From: Oleispira sp051275515
Lineage (GTDB): Bacteria; Pseudomonadota; Gammaproteobacteria; Pseudomonadales; Oceanobacteraceae
Assembly (NCBI GenBank): GCA_051275515.1
Contig: JBNMOT010000111.1
Span: forward strand, 1 to 11,363
Length of the DNA stretch: 11,363 nt
Reading direction: 5' to 3'
The notes beneath the pieces are model-generated. The model was not told where the DNA came from, searched no databases, and was given only the letters and a program-made list of their open reading frames with translations. The position numbers and the translations under genes are program-made. Below are positions 1 to 6,760 of the stretch, in pieces (position 1 is the stretch's first letter; the number at the start of each line of letters is the position of its first letter).

Positions 1-479
1 TTAAAAACACTAAAGACTTACGATCCCCTCCATGATTATCACGGCATGTGCCTATTTTTTCTTCTATCTTTCGCTTGAAGCGATCATCACCTAGAACCCA
101 TTCTTTTTGCAGCGCTTCTCTTATTTCCTTTAAATCCAATCCGGGCATAAATCCTTGAAATAAATTCCGGTAAGTCTGTTGTCTTTTCTCTCTATTTTTA
201 TCAAGTTTTAAATATTCATTATGCGGTGTGATTAATTTTACTTCACGACCCGCGCCTTTATATTGAACGCTAGACCTCGGGTATTCACTTGCATGGTCTA
301 CCATACCGGCACGCACTGGATTCAATTCAATATAGCGATAAACCGTTAATAAAATAACGAACGTATGCATGAATGGCCACACCACAGGATTTTGCTGTGT
401 CTTTTAGATACGTTAAATACGTTAAATACGTTGCTTAGTCTTGCTCGGTATAGAAACAAGGTTCACGGTTATCACCATG
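1..479 (-). pseudogene. Decayed REP-associated tyrosine transposase (RAYT, Y1_Tnp/IS200-like)
   Basis: Reading the minus strand from about 479 gives HGDNREPCFYTEQD, a TAA stop (435-437), then TYL repeats and KDTAKSCGVAIHAYV. This matches the N-terminal third of RAYT proteins, which usually read GNNREPCF...IHAYVLMTNHVHLL. At about 359-362 the frame shifts and the text jumps to LLTVYRYIELNPVRAGMVDH, the conserved C-terminal half, which stays open to the window edge (ITPHNEYL, LGDDRFKRKIEE). The piece that should lie between, holding the HUH metal-binding motif (NHVHLL) and the catalytic tyrosine (RRYV), is gone. I infer that an internal deletion, a frameshift and a nonsense mutation have killed the gene. 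The family is housekeeping-like and moves or maintains REP palindromes. The N-terminal start cannot be placed, and the C-terminus runs off the window. The family call is firm; exact boundaries are approximate. Confidence 0.85.
408..432. repeat. 9-bp tandem repeat inside the RAYT remnant
   Basis: The nonamer atacgttaa occurs at 408-416 and 417-425, followed by a partial third copy (atacgtt, 426-432). On the minus strand it adds in-frame Thr-Tyr-Leu units to the transposase remnant (TYLTYLTYL), where homologues have a single run, so it looks like replication slippage in a gene no longer under selection. Confidence 0.8.
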
Positions 480-540
480 CTTATAAAATCAGTTTAGCTT
501 TCACCAATCAATCAGGAAAAAGTTTAAAATCAAGTACTCT

Positions 541-574
541 GACCCCTTGATCGACCCCTTGATCACCTTGATCA
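541..574. repeat. 12-bp tandem repeat upstream of the RAYT remnant
   Basis: The sequence gaccccttgatc occurs twice back to back (541-552, 553-564), followed by a shortened relative (accttgatca, 565-574). On the minus strand the first copy joins 529-540 to read AAGGGGTCAGAGTAC. From memory, motifs of the form GGGGTCAGAGT recur next to RAYT genes in marine gammaproteobacteria, so this is probably part of the dead element's upstream end. That link is recollection and inference, not shown here. Confidence 0.6.
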
Positions 575-662
575 GAATGATAATAACCGTCCAAGCATTG
601 GAGGAAGCCAGTTCGAGCGGACACTCAAAATTGATCATATTTCAGTCAGAGGAGTGTTTTTA

Positions 663-689
663 TTTCATTGGAATCATTCCGAAATGAAT
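663..689. repeat. Imperfect palindrome centred on ggaatcattcc
   Basis: A perfect 5+1+5 palindrome (ggaat c attcc, 670-680) is flanked by ttcatt (664-669) and aatgaa (683-688), which also pair after two unpaired bases. The structure would fold in DNA or RNA. It stands about 15 bases from a second hairpin, and no gene is near enough to make it an operator. Confidence 0.6.
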
Positions 690-704
690 GATTTTGGGGG
701 AAGC

Positions 705-744
705 TCGGGTGGTATTTTCATCCAATTTTGAAAATATCACCCGA
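705..744. repeat. Long hairpin, 15-bp arms with a 10-base loop
   Basis: The arms at 705-719 and 730-744 are complementary over 15 positions with a single G/T wobble; the loop is 720-729. Neither side carries a T-tract typical of an intrinsic terminator, and no complete gene ends here. It could be a REP-like unit or the end of a degraded insertion sequence. The pairing is seen directly; the role is unknown. Confidence 0.65.
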
Positions 745-841
745 AAATCAACAAGCTTATTGTGCGGTCACTGCGGACGGGACAACAGTTATTAATTAGT
801 TGTGACGTGTGCCTGGTTGTTATTAGATTTTTACGTTTACA

Positions 842-866
842 TAAAAAAACCCAAAATAATTTGGGC
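842..866 (-). terminator. Intrinsic terminator of the yceJ-yceI operon
   Basis: The arms cccaaa (850-855) and tttggg (860-865) enclose a 4-base loop. Read on the minus strand, the stem is followed at once by seven T residues (complement of 843-849). It lies about 40 bases past the yceI stop codon, where an intrinsic terminator for that transcript is expected. The stem is short and AT-rich, but the T-tract is good. Confidence 0.75.
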
Positions 867-905
867 TCTTTTATACCGCTTATAAATAATCCGTTAATGA
901 ATTAC

Positions 906-1493
906 TTACTTACGAATACCTTCTATGTGCAATTCAAGTTCTACATGAGTTGATGCTGGACCTAGGTTATAAGAGATACCGTAGTCAGACAGTTTTAATC
1001 TCGTTTTACCGGCGAAACCTGCACGATATCCACCCCATGGATCTTTACCTTCACCAATTTTTTCAACCGGAAAGCTGATTGTTTTCTTAACGCCATGCAA
1101 CATAAAGGTGCCAGTGACAATCGCGTTGTCATCATCTTTAACGTCAAAGCCTGTGCTTTTAAATACGGCTTGTGGAAATTCGTCAACGTTTAAGAAGTCA
1201 GTGCCTTTTAAATGTTTATCACGTTCGGCGTGATTGGAATCGATACTGGCCGTTTCGATTACAATTTCGATCTCTGACTTTTCTGGTGCTGCCTTGTCGT
1301 AAGAAAAGTCACCTTCAAACGTATTAAAGCGGCCTAATAACCAGCTGTAACCTAGGTGTTGAATTTTAAACTGAACAAATGCATGAGCGCCTTTCGTATC
1401 AATCTCATAATCAGCCGCGTGTGCTGAAACCGAGAACAAAGATCCCAGCGCAATAGCAGAAGCCGTTACGGCCGTTAATAATTGTTTTTTCAT
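906..1493 (-). CDS. yceI: YceI-family periplasmic protein
   Basis: A 195-residue protein with a classical Sec signal peptide: MKK, a hydrophobic core at about residues 5-21 and probable cleavage after SAHA (residue 26). The mature part is a YceI-like lipocalin-type beta-barrel: it starts DYEIDTKGAHAFVQFKIQHLG and has the ERDKHLKGTDFLNVDEFP and STHVELELHIEG segments typical of the family. Family members bind an isoprenoid chain such as ubiquinone-type lipids; E. coli YceI is base-induced and about the same length. A strong AGGAGG ribosome binding site lies 5 bases before the ATG. The gene follows cytochrome b561 by 36 bases, the same yceJ-yceI order as in E. coli, which suggests the two act together on quinone or redox chemistry at the membrane. 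That joint role is inference. Confidence 0.95.
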   Translation of the reverse strand: MKKQLLTAVTASAIALGSLFSVSAHAADYEIDTKGAHAFVQFKIQHLGYSWLLGRFNTFEGDFSYDKAAPEKSEIEIVIETASIDSNHAERDKHLKGTDFLNVDEFPQAVFKSTGFDVKDDDNAIVTGTFMLHGVKKTISFPVEKIGEGKDPWGGYRAGFAGKTRLKLSDYGISYNLGPASTHVELELHIEGIRK

Positions 1494-1529
1494 AAATCCT
1501 CCTAAGGATTATCACATGGGTTACGCAGG

Positions 1530-2078
1530 TTATGATTCGGCCTTGGGACGAATCATTTTCATTAAAGTACCGTCTTTATTTATTAGCTGATGCTTAATAG
1601 CCGCTAAAGCATGCAGCGAAACCATTAAGATTAAACTCCAAGCTAATCCCCAGTGAATATCACCGGCAATATCTTCTTGGTTTTCAATGCTAATCGGCAG
1701 CGCCGGTATTTCGAAGAATCCAAACACCTCAACACCTCGCCCATCAGCGGTCGAAATTAAGTAGCCCATTGTCATTAATGTAAACATGACGCAGTAAAGT
1801 AATAGATGCATATAATGCGCGGCTTTTTTCTCTAGCGCCGTACCACTAATCTCTGGGCTGGTATTTAACCCACGCCAAATCGCTCGGCAAATCCAAGCAA
1901 ACATGAGTGTCACACCTAAACTTTTATGCAAATCTAACGATCCTTTGTACCAAGTATCGTAGTAGGTCAACTCGACCATGTATAAACCTAAACCAAATAA
2001 AAAAAATACGATCACCGCCATGAGCCAATGTAAGGCGATTGCTAGCCAGCCGTAACTGCTTTTACTGTTCTTTACCAT
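1530..2078 (-). CDS. yceJ: Cytochrome b561 (YceJ family)
   Basis: A four-helix inner-membrane b-type cytochrome of 182 residues when started at the ATG at 2078. That start gives MVKNSKSSYGWLAIALHW, matching the length and opening of E. coli YceJ. Upstream in-frame ATGs at 2090 and 2117 would add 4 or 13 residues with no family resemblance. Heme-ligand histidines are visible as H17 (ALHW), H51 (DLHKS), H142 (IHWGLAW) and H156 (SLHA). The loop LISTADGRGVEVFGFFEIPAL is typical of the family. It likely passes electrons between quinol and a partner, with YceI encoded just downstream in the same transcript. A Fur-box-like sequence abuts the start codon, hinting at iron control. The lysR-type gene is divergent, so it could also regulate this pair. 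Confidence 0.93.
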   Translation of the reverse strand: MVKNSKSSYGWLAIALHWLMAVIVFFLFGLGLYMVELTYYDTWYKGSLDLHKSLGVTLMFAWICRAIWRGLNTSPEISGTALEKKAAHYMHLLLYCVMFTLMTMGYLISTADGRGVEVFGFFEIPALPISIENQEDIAGDIHWGLAWSLILMVSLHALAAIKHQLINKDGTLMKMIRPKAES

Positions 2079-2094
2079 AATAATTCTCATTCTC
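2076..2094 (-). promoter_or_regulatory. Fur-box-like operator at the yceJ start
   Basis: The minus-strand sequence GAGAATGAGAATTATTATG agrees with the E. coli Fur consensus 19-mer (GATAATGATAATCATTATC) at 15 of 19 positions, by direct alignment. It ends on the yceJ start codon. A possible -10 hexamer, TATGCT, lies just upstream (2097-2102), which would put transcription start within the site, as in classical Fur repression. No matching -35 is clear, so the promoter part is weak. Confidence 0.45.
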
Positions 2095-2278
2095 TGAGCA
2101 TAATGCCCTATGCCCATTACCTCGACGGAAACCTTAGTTTTTATGTTTAGGTAAACTGCTTCTTATTGCTAAAAATTTAACAAAATCACTGTACTCTTAA
2201 ATCGCTTGTTGAAAAATAGACAAAAAAGGGAAACTATTGTGCATATATGAACAACCAACTATTAACGAAGGTAATACC

Positions 2279-3151
2279 ATGTCGCAAGCCAGCTGGGATG
2301 ATTTTCGCATTGCCTATCAAGTCGCTAAATCGGGTACGTTGACCAAAGCAGGCAAGGTATTAAATATGAATCATGCGACGGTGCTTCGCCATGTAAATCG
2401 TTTAGAAGAAAGCTTAGATACCACGCTTTTTATTCGCCATCAAAGAGGTTATCAGCTAACGGACGCGGGTGAGCTAGTGGTTAAAGAATTACCTGAGATC
2501 CATAAAAGCTTCAGTCGCTTAGAAAATTTAATGGCCAGTGCTGAGAAGAACATTAGCGGAAATTTACGCATCACTACGCTCAGTGACTATTCACCGATCT
2601 TAAATCCGGCGTTAAAAGCGTTTCGTCAGGCTTATCCAAAATTGCGTATTCAGATAATTGCGACCGATGACATTATTCCTTTGGCCACAGGGGCAGCACA
2701 TGTTTCTTTACGCGCGGGCGCTCAACCTACCGAGCCCGATTTAATCGTAAAAAAATTAAAGGCCCCTGAAGTTCATTATTTTGCCGCCGACAGTTATGTA
2801 CAAGAATATGGACTGCCTAAAGACACGAGTGAATATAACCATCATTTATGGGCGTTACCCAGCGATGATAAACGCCACATTCCTTTTGTTAAACAAGTGC
2901 TCAAGTACATAAACGAAGAGCAAATCATCTATCAAAGTAATCATTTTCCCGATATTCACAGTGCCGTGGTAGAAGGTATGGCGATTGGTCCAATGGGCGT
3001 TCATCATTCGATTAAATACAATAATTTACAGCAATTGGATATCCAAATAGAGCACGGTATTGAAGGCTTATGGTTTGTTTATCATAAAGATTTAAAGAAC
3101 AGCGCTCGGATTCAAGCGCTGTATGAGTTTTTAGCAAAAAGCTTAAATTAA
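2279..3151 (+). CDS. LysR-family transcriptional regulator
   Basis: A 290-residue LysR-type regulator from the ATG at 2279, which has GAAGG about 7 bases upstream. The longer frame from a TTG at 2237 lacks a plausible ribosome binding site, and the added residues are not LysR-like. The winged helix-turn-helix spans about residues 6-65 (FRIAYQVAKSGTLTKAGKVL, then HATVLRHVNRLEESL, then RGYQLTDAGE). It is followed by a linker helix and an effector-binding domain from about residue 90, beginning GNLRITTLSDYSP. It is divergent from yceJ-yceI across about 200 bases and converges on the unknown gene at 3159-3812 with only 7 bases between stops. LysR regulators often control the divergent operon, so yceJ-yceI is the first candidate target. 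The effector is unknown. Confidence 0.93.
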   Translation: MSQASWDDFRIAYQVAKSGTLTKAGKVLNMNHATVLRHVNRLEESLDTTLFIRHQRGYQLTDAGELVVKELPEIHKSFSRLENLMASAEKNISGNLRITTLSDYSPILNPALKAFRQAYPKLRIQIIATDDIIPLATGAAHVSLRAGAQPTEPDLIVKKLKAPEVHYFAADSYVQEYGLPKDTSEYNHHLWALPSDDKRHIPFVKQVLKYINEEQIIYQSNHFPDIHSAVVEGMAIGPMGVHHSIKYNNLQQLDIQIEHGIEGLWFVYHKDLKNSARIQALYEFLAKSLN

Positions 3152-3158
3152 CACCGTT

Positions 3159-3812
3159 TTAAGCAAATTGAAGGTGGCCATCAAGGCCCATTTGAGTCGA
3201 CATGCAAGGCCAGCGCTGAGCGATCTGAACCAGGTTATCGTTCTCTTTTTTATCCATAAACGCTAAGAACTTATCGTTGCCTTCATACGCTTTAGCTTCA
3301 CCAAAAATACCTTTTGTAGCAATGGTCACCACTTGCTCAAGCTCGTTGGCATACGGTTCACTGATCAGTGAATGAACAATCACGTTCGACATGGTCATAT
3401 CAAACGGGATCATTGGCTGACCAACACGCATGATATAGGTATCGTTCACTTCTTCGAATAAACGGTGAGCCAAAAAGGCTTCATCCATTAACGCCACCAA
3501 ACCTGTTTCTTTATTGAGTTCTTTGGGCGGCGCCATAAAAAAGCCTTCGACCACTTCCAAAATAGGGCTAACATACTTTAGTAAACCGGCTTCAACAGCC
3601 CCATGATGCAAATCTTCTAGCATTTGTGGTACTTGCTGAATATAACGCACCACGAATTCATATAAACGCTCAAGCGCTTCTAATTCAGGTAATTGTACAA
3701 TGCGTTCGACGGTTGCTAAGCGCTGTTGTAATAGCTGATGAAGCTGCCCATCTACTTGTTCTTGGGTGACAGCTTTTTGTATCAATTCCTGTAAAGCGTT
3801 CGTGTTCATCAT
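3159..3812 (-). CDS. Hypothetical protein, 217 residues, family not recognised
   Basis: I do not recognise this protein. It has no signal peptide or transmembrane segment and looks soluble, acidic and largely alpha-helical. The first 65 residues are rich in Gln, Leu and Glu (QLHQLLQQRLATVERIVQLPELEALERLYEF), consistent with paired or coiled helices. The middle holds VEGFFMAPPKELNKETG and a Met-rich patch (GQPMIPFDMTMSNVIVHSL). There is one cysteine, in WPCMST near the C-terminus. The ATG at 3812 has GGAGA 6 bases upstream; a second ATG follows at once. It has its own upstream region with a candidate promoter, so it is probably monocistronic, converging on the lysR-type gene. Long, uninterrupted and with a good ribosome binding site, it is very likely a real gene. 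Confidence 0.8.
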   Translation of the reverse strand: MMNTNALQELIQKAVTQEQVDGQLHQLLQQRLATVERIVQLPELEALERLYEFVVRYIQQVPQMLEDLHHGAVEAGLLKYVSPILEVVEGFFMAPPKELNKETGLVALMDEAFLAHRLFEEVNDTYIMRVGQPMIPFDMTMSNVIVHSLISEPYANELEQVVTIATKGIFGEAKAYEGNDKFLAFMDKKENDNLVQIAQRWPCMSTQMGLDGHLQFA

Positions 3813-3871
3813 TTTGAATCTCCAACTACTTTAAAATAAGTAAGCTTTTTATCGGTAAGTGCTTCAATAGA

Positions 3872-3900
3872 ATATTAAAAAGTGTTCACTAAACATTCAA
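3872..3900 (-). promoter_or_regulatory. Candidate sigma-70 promoter for the 3159-3812 gene
   Basis: On the minus strand, TTGAAT (3895-3900) and TAATAT (3872-3877) are separated by exactly 17 bases and lie about 60 bases before the ATG at 3812. Each hexamer matches consensus at 4 of 6 positions. The -35 overlaps an inverted repeat, ttcaa-tga-ttgaa (3896-3908), which could be an operator. Confidence 0.4.
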
Positions 3901-3920
3901 TGATTGAAGTAATAACTCTT

Positions 3921-3955
3921 GGATGTTTTTTGTGTGTAAAAAACACCGGATGTTT
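3921..3955. repeat. Direct repeat ggatgttt flanking an A/T hairpin
   Basis: The octamer ggatgttt occurs at 3921-3928 and 3948-3955. Between and over the first copy lies a hairpin, gtttttt (3925-3931) with aaaaaac (3938-3944) and a gtgtgt loop. It lies between the MATE gene's end and the next gene's promoter. It is too AT-rich to be a confident terminator. Confidence 0.4.
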
Positions 3956-4040
3956 GTATCTAAAAAATCTTTTAAAAACAGTAAGTTAGCAACACTTCCT
4001 TACCACTATGAAAAAAGTATAGTAAAGTTTGACACGTCCG

Positions 4041-5384
4041 CTAGTTTTTTCCGCTAAATAGTTGATGTTTGTTCAGCATTGTCAGGAATGCGGGCAACAT
4101 AAACAGCGATCGCGCACCTAAAAAGGCATAAAAAGCCAACCATAACCCATGATTACCCATCTGCTGCGTCAAAAACCAGACGGGCAAAAAGACACCGAGC
4201 GCCGCCAATAACATGCCATTTCGCATTTGAGCACTGGCCTGCATGCCGATGAAAACACCATCGAGCCAATAACTGCTAAATCCTATTAAGGGTAACCAAA
4301 TTAACCAAGGGCGGTATTCAACCGCCAGGGTCAAAATATCTTGTTGATTAGTGAGCAGGCCCATCAAGTGGTCACCCTGCCAAGCAAAGCCCGCCACCAT
4401 GATAAGCGCGATAACAAAGGCGTTAATGCCTGTTAACCAAATACTCTGTCGCAACTGATGAAATTTCTTAGCGCCTAAGCTCTGTCCTACTAGACTTTCT
4501 GCCGCATGGGCAAAGCCATCAAGGGCATTAGATATTAATAATAAAAGTGTGAGCATAATGGCGTTCACGGCTAATACTAGATCGCCTTGTGTGGCCCCTT
4601 GAGCGGTAAAAAAGATAAACACACTGAGTAAGCACAAGGTGCGAATAAACAGCTGGTGATTAATATTGATCAGCGGTTTGAGCTCTTGCCCGCTTGGCCA
4701 GTTGAGTGACCATTTATTATCTTTTTGGGCGTTAGATACCGTACGGTACGCCCAATATAATCCCAAACTTGCAGCAAAGTAGTCGGCGCATAGGGTTGCC
4801 CATGCAACGCCGTCACTGGTAAGTCCATAGCCGTAAACCAATACCACATCGAGTAAGGCGTTAAGGCTGTTGCTGGCGAACAGTAATATTAAGGGGACTT
4901 TGGTTTCACCGCGACCAATAAACCAGCCTATAACTACGTATTGAATCAGTACCGCAGGGGTTGCGGCTAAGCGAATGCTGGCGTATTCAACGGCGAGTAC
5001 TTGAATGGTTTCGCTGCCACCCATAAAAGCAATAATGTTTTCTAAGGTTAAATAAGCCAATACCATTAAAGGAACGCTAATAAAGAGCGCCATCAGCAAG
5101 GCATTTTGTAATACGCGCTCTATGCTGCCCTGATGATTTAAGCCACTGACTTGATTGGCCCCTGTCGCATGGGCGCTTAGCGCAGTGGTTCCCATACGAA
5201 GAAAACCGAAGCTCCATAATAATAAAGTAACCACTTGGCCACCCAAAGCGACGCCCCCTAGATAACTTACTTCACTTAAGTGACCCAGCACCGCGGTATC
5301 GACTAAGCCTAACAAGGGCACCGTTATATTACTCAACATGATGGGCCAAGCGAGTTGCAGGATGCGTTTTTGAAGTTGCAGCAT
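4041..5384 (-). CDS. MATE-family efflux transporter, DinF-like
   Basis: A 447-residue integral inner-membrane protein with about 12 hydrophobic helices, the length usual for the MATE (multidrug and toxin extrusion) family. The opening LQLAWPIMLSNITVPLLGLVDTAVLGHL and the following LGGVALGGQ and LRMGTTALSAHATGA stretches are those of the DinF branch. Asp29 in the first helix is the conserved acidic residue used for cation coupling. The second half repeats the fold (NALDGFAHAAESLVGQSLGAK). It should export cationic or organic compounds in exchange for H+ or Na+; the substrate cannot be told. The ATG at 5384 has no clear ribosome binding site, but the family alignment starts here. It is divergent from the SCO1-like gene, with 57 bases shared between the two starts. 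Unlike E. coli dinF, it is not beside lexA, so DNA-damage control is not indicated. Confidence 0.92.
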   Translation of the reverse strand: MLQLQKRILQLAWPIMLSNITVPLLGLVDTAVLGHLSEVSYLGGVALGGQVVTLLLWSFGFLRMGTTALSAHATGANQVSGLNHQGSIERVLQNALLMALFISVPLMVLAYLTLENIIAFMGGSETIQVLAVEYASIRLAATPAVLIQYVVIGWFIGRGETKVPLILLFASNSLNALLDVVLVYGYGLTSDGVAWATLCADYFAASLGLYWAYRTVSNAQKDNKWSLNWPSGQELKPLININHQLFIRTLCLLSVFIFFTAQGATQGDLVLAVNAIMLTLLLLISNALDGFAHAAESLVGQSLGAKKFHQLRQSIWLTGINAFVIALIMVAGFAWQGDHLMGLLTNQQDILTLAVEYRPWLIWLPLIGFSSYWLDGVFIGMQASAQMRNGMLLAALGVFLPVWFLTQQMGNHGLWLAFYAFLGARSLFMLPAFLTMLNKHQLFSGKN

Positions 5385-5441
5385 GATCGAAACAGTTTCT
5401 GTATGATGGGTGCTGACTAGTTTACTTTATTGAGAATGTTT

Positions 5442-6155
5442 ATGTCGGCAACAGATAAAAGTTCATCGGTAGCAGAAAAGTCGTTTATGCCACTCTTCAA
5501 AGTGATCGCTGTGGCGATTATGAGCCTAGCATTAGGTTTAGCGGCTTTTATAGGCTGGCAGTGGCTATCGCCTAATAATTCTGACTCTTCGCTATCCTTA
5601 TCCGAACACATAAAAGACGACGGCGCTTTTATTTTTCCTCAGCCCATTAATGTCACCGATGTGCCCTTTTTAAATGAAGAAGGCCAAACCGTTGGCAAAA
5701 AAGATAATGTAGGTAAGTGGTCGTTCTTATTCTTCGGCTACACCTATTGCCCTGATATATGCCCAACCACACTGGCGGTAATGCAGCAGATGTGGATAAA
5801 ATTGAACCCCAAAATACAGTCACAAACCCAGGTCGTCTTGGTCAGTGTTGATGTTGATCGTGATACTCCTGAGCAATTAAAAACGTACATGGATTATTTT
5901 GATCCAGACTTTACGGCATTTACGGGCAAGCCTGCTTCTTTGCGCAGTTTTGCCGCGCAGCTAAATGCGGTGTACGCTAAGGTTGAGCGTAAGAATGCTA
6001 GTGGTGAGATTGATACTGAGCTGGGCTATTTAATGGATCACAGTGCCAACATTACGATACTGGATCCTAATGGCAATTATTTTGGTTTTATCAGGCCTCC
6101 TTTTAATCCAAAGAAAATTTTGAAGATTGTGACGGCCATTCAGACGCGGTCCTGA
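5442..6155 (+). CDS. SCO1/SenC-family copper chaperone
   Basis: A 237-residue membrane-anchored thioredoxin-fold protein that delivers copper to the CuA site of cytochrome c oxidase or acts as a thiol-disulfide reductase. A single transmembrane helix (about residues 20-42) holds the domain in the periplasm. The copper ligands are present: the CPDIC motif (Cys103, Cys107) and the distal His200 in YLMDHSANI. The VDVDRDTPEQLKTYMDYF segment is also typical. The ATG at 5442 is preferred because GAGA lies 6 bases upstream; an ATG at 5436 and a TTG at 5430 are in frame but poorly spaced. No oxidase genes are visible in this window. Downstream lie a possible short ORF and a SirB2 gene in the same direction. 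Confidence 0.93.
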   Translation: MSATDKSSSVAEKSFMPLFKVIAVAIMSLALGLAAFIGWQWLSPNNSDSSLSLSEHIKDDGAFIFPQPINVTDVPFLNEEGQTVGKKDNVGKWSFLFFGYTYCPDICPTTLAVMQQMWIKLNPKIQSQTQVVLVSVDVDRDTPEQLKTYMDYFDPDFTAFTGKPASLRSFAAQLNAVYAKVERKNASGEIDTELGYLMDHSANITILDPNGNYFGFIRPPFNPKKILKIVTAIQTRS

Positions 6156-6157
6156 GT

Positions 6158-6310
6158 GTGAATCCCCAACCATCATCGCACCAGTGCACGCAATGGTATG
6201 TAAGCCAAGGCAAAGACACTTGGCAATTTAGACCAAACAAGGTAATTTGCAGCAATACGCAAGTTAACTCCCTAACTCTATTCTCTAATTACAGAGATAA
6301 GCCGAGATAA
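6158..6310 (+). CDS. Possible 50-residue ORF between the SCO1-like gene and sirB-like gene
   Basis: A GTG-started frame begins 3 bases after the SCO1-like stop and ends 3 bases before the SirB2 ATG. It would encode a 50-residue polar protein, rich in Gln, Ser and Asn with three tryptophan/tyrosine-type aromatics near WYVSQGKDTWQF and two cysteines. The fit into the gap suggests translational coupling, but there is no convincing ribosome binding site, no family resemblance, and a 50-codon frame can arise by chance. Otherwise the gap is plain intergenic DNA. Confidence 0.3.
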   Translation: MNPQPSSHQCTQWYVSQGKDTWQFRPNKVICSNTQVNSLTLFSNYRDKPR

Positions 6311-6313
6311 ACC

Positions 6314-6691
6314 ATGGATTATAGTGCCCTTAAACATTCCCACGTAGGCATCGCTTACTTAAGTATCATCTTGTTCATTATTCGCTTTGCCCTGTTCAAA
6401 TTTAAGCCGACGTTTAAAAGCAACAAGCTGCTGAAAATTTTGCCGCACATCATCGATACCTTTTTGCTGATATTTGCTATTTGGTTGTGCGTTATGATTG
6501 GCCAATATCCCATCACCGATCACTGGTTAACGGTTAAAGTTGTAGGCCTAGTGGGCTATATTGCTTTTGGTACTATCGCGATCAAACACGGCAAAAACTG
6601 GGCATTCGTAGCCGCTATCGTCTCTTTTGTTTACATCTTCGGAGCCGCTAAGAGTCACAGTGCGCTATCGTTTTTTAGCCAACTCAGTTAA
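6314..6691 (+). CDS. SirB2-family membrane protein
   Basis: A 125-residue protein with four predicted transmembrane helices (about residues 13-30, 45-65, 72-90 and 97-117), the size and layout of the SirB2 family. Diagnostic stretches are the opening YSALKHSHVGIAYLSI, the K-rich loop LKILPHIIDTFLL, and the ending GAAKSHSAL. Despite the family name (Salmonella invasion regulator), the biochemical role is unknown; members are widespread in non-pathogens. It is in the same direction as the SCO1-like gene, 158 bases after its stop, and 69 bases before coaD. The ribosome binding site (GAGAT, 8 bases upstream) is modest. Confidence 0.88.
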   Translation: MDYSALKHSHVGIAYLSIILFIIRFALFKFKPTFKSNKLLKILPHIIDTFLLIFAIWLCVMIGQYPITDHWLTVKVVGLVGYIAFGTIAIKHGKNWAFVAAIVSFVYIFGAAKSHSALSFFSQLS

Positions 6692-6760
6692 AGTGCGCCG
6701 CAGAATTTACCCAAGTTGCTATCCGACTAGCAGACCAACTTACAGAATGATGAGTCCACT

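Larger units (their letters stand above)
480..841. other. Gene-free stretch between the RAYT remnant and yceI terminator
   Basis: No reading frame here is convincing in either strand. The longest local open stretches are short, lack a good ribosome binding site and resemble no family I know. The stretch contains the 12-bp repeats, two inverted repeats (663-689 and 705-744) and otherwise AT-rich unstructured DNA. Its likely origin is debris of one or more mobile elements, but I cannot name the element. Confidence 0.5.

Noticed and set aside
365..550. 61-residue plus-strand frame
   Set aside because: It lies antisense to the RAYT remnant, has low-complexity repeats (LNTLNTL) from the 9-bp tandem repeat, and resembles no protein.
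574..592. Second Fur-like sequence (AATGATAAT core)
   Set aside because: Only about 12 of 19 positions match, only one half-site is good, and no gene starts nearby.
577..687. 36-residue ATG frame (MIITVQALEE...)
   Set aside because: No ribosome binding site and no family resemblance; the length is expected by chance in gene-free DNA.
762..953. 63-residue plus-strand frame
   Set aside because: It runs through the yceI terminator and the antisense 3' end of yceI.
2237..2278. TTG-started N-terminal extension of the LysR regulator
   Set aside because: No ribosome binding site, and the extra 14 residues do not fit the family; the ATG at 2279 does.
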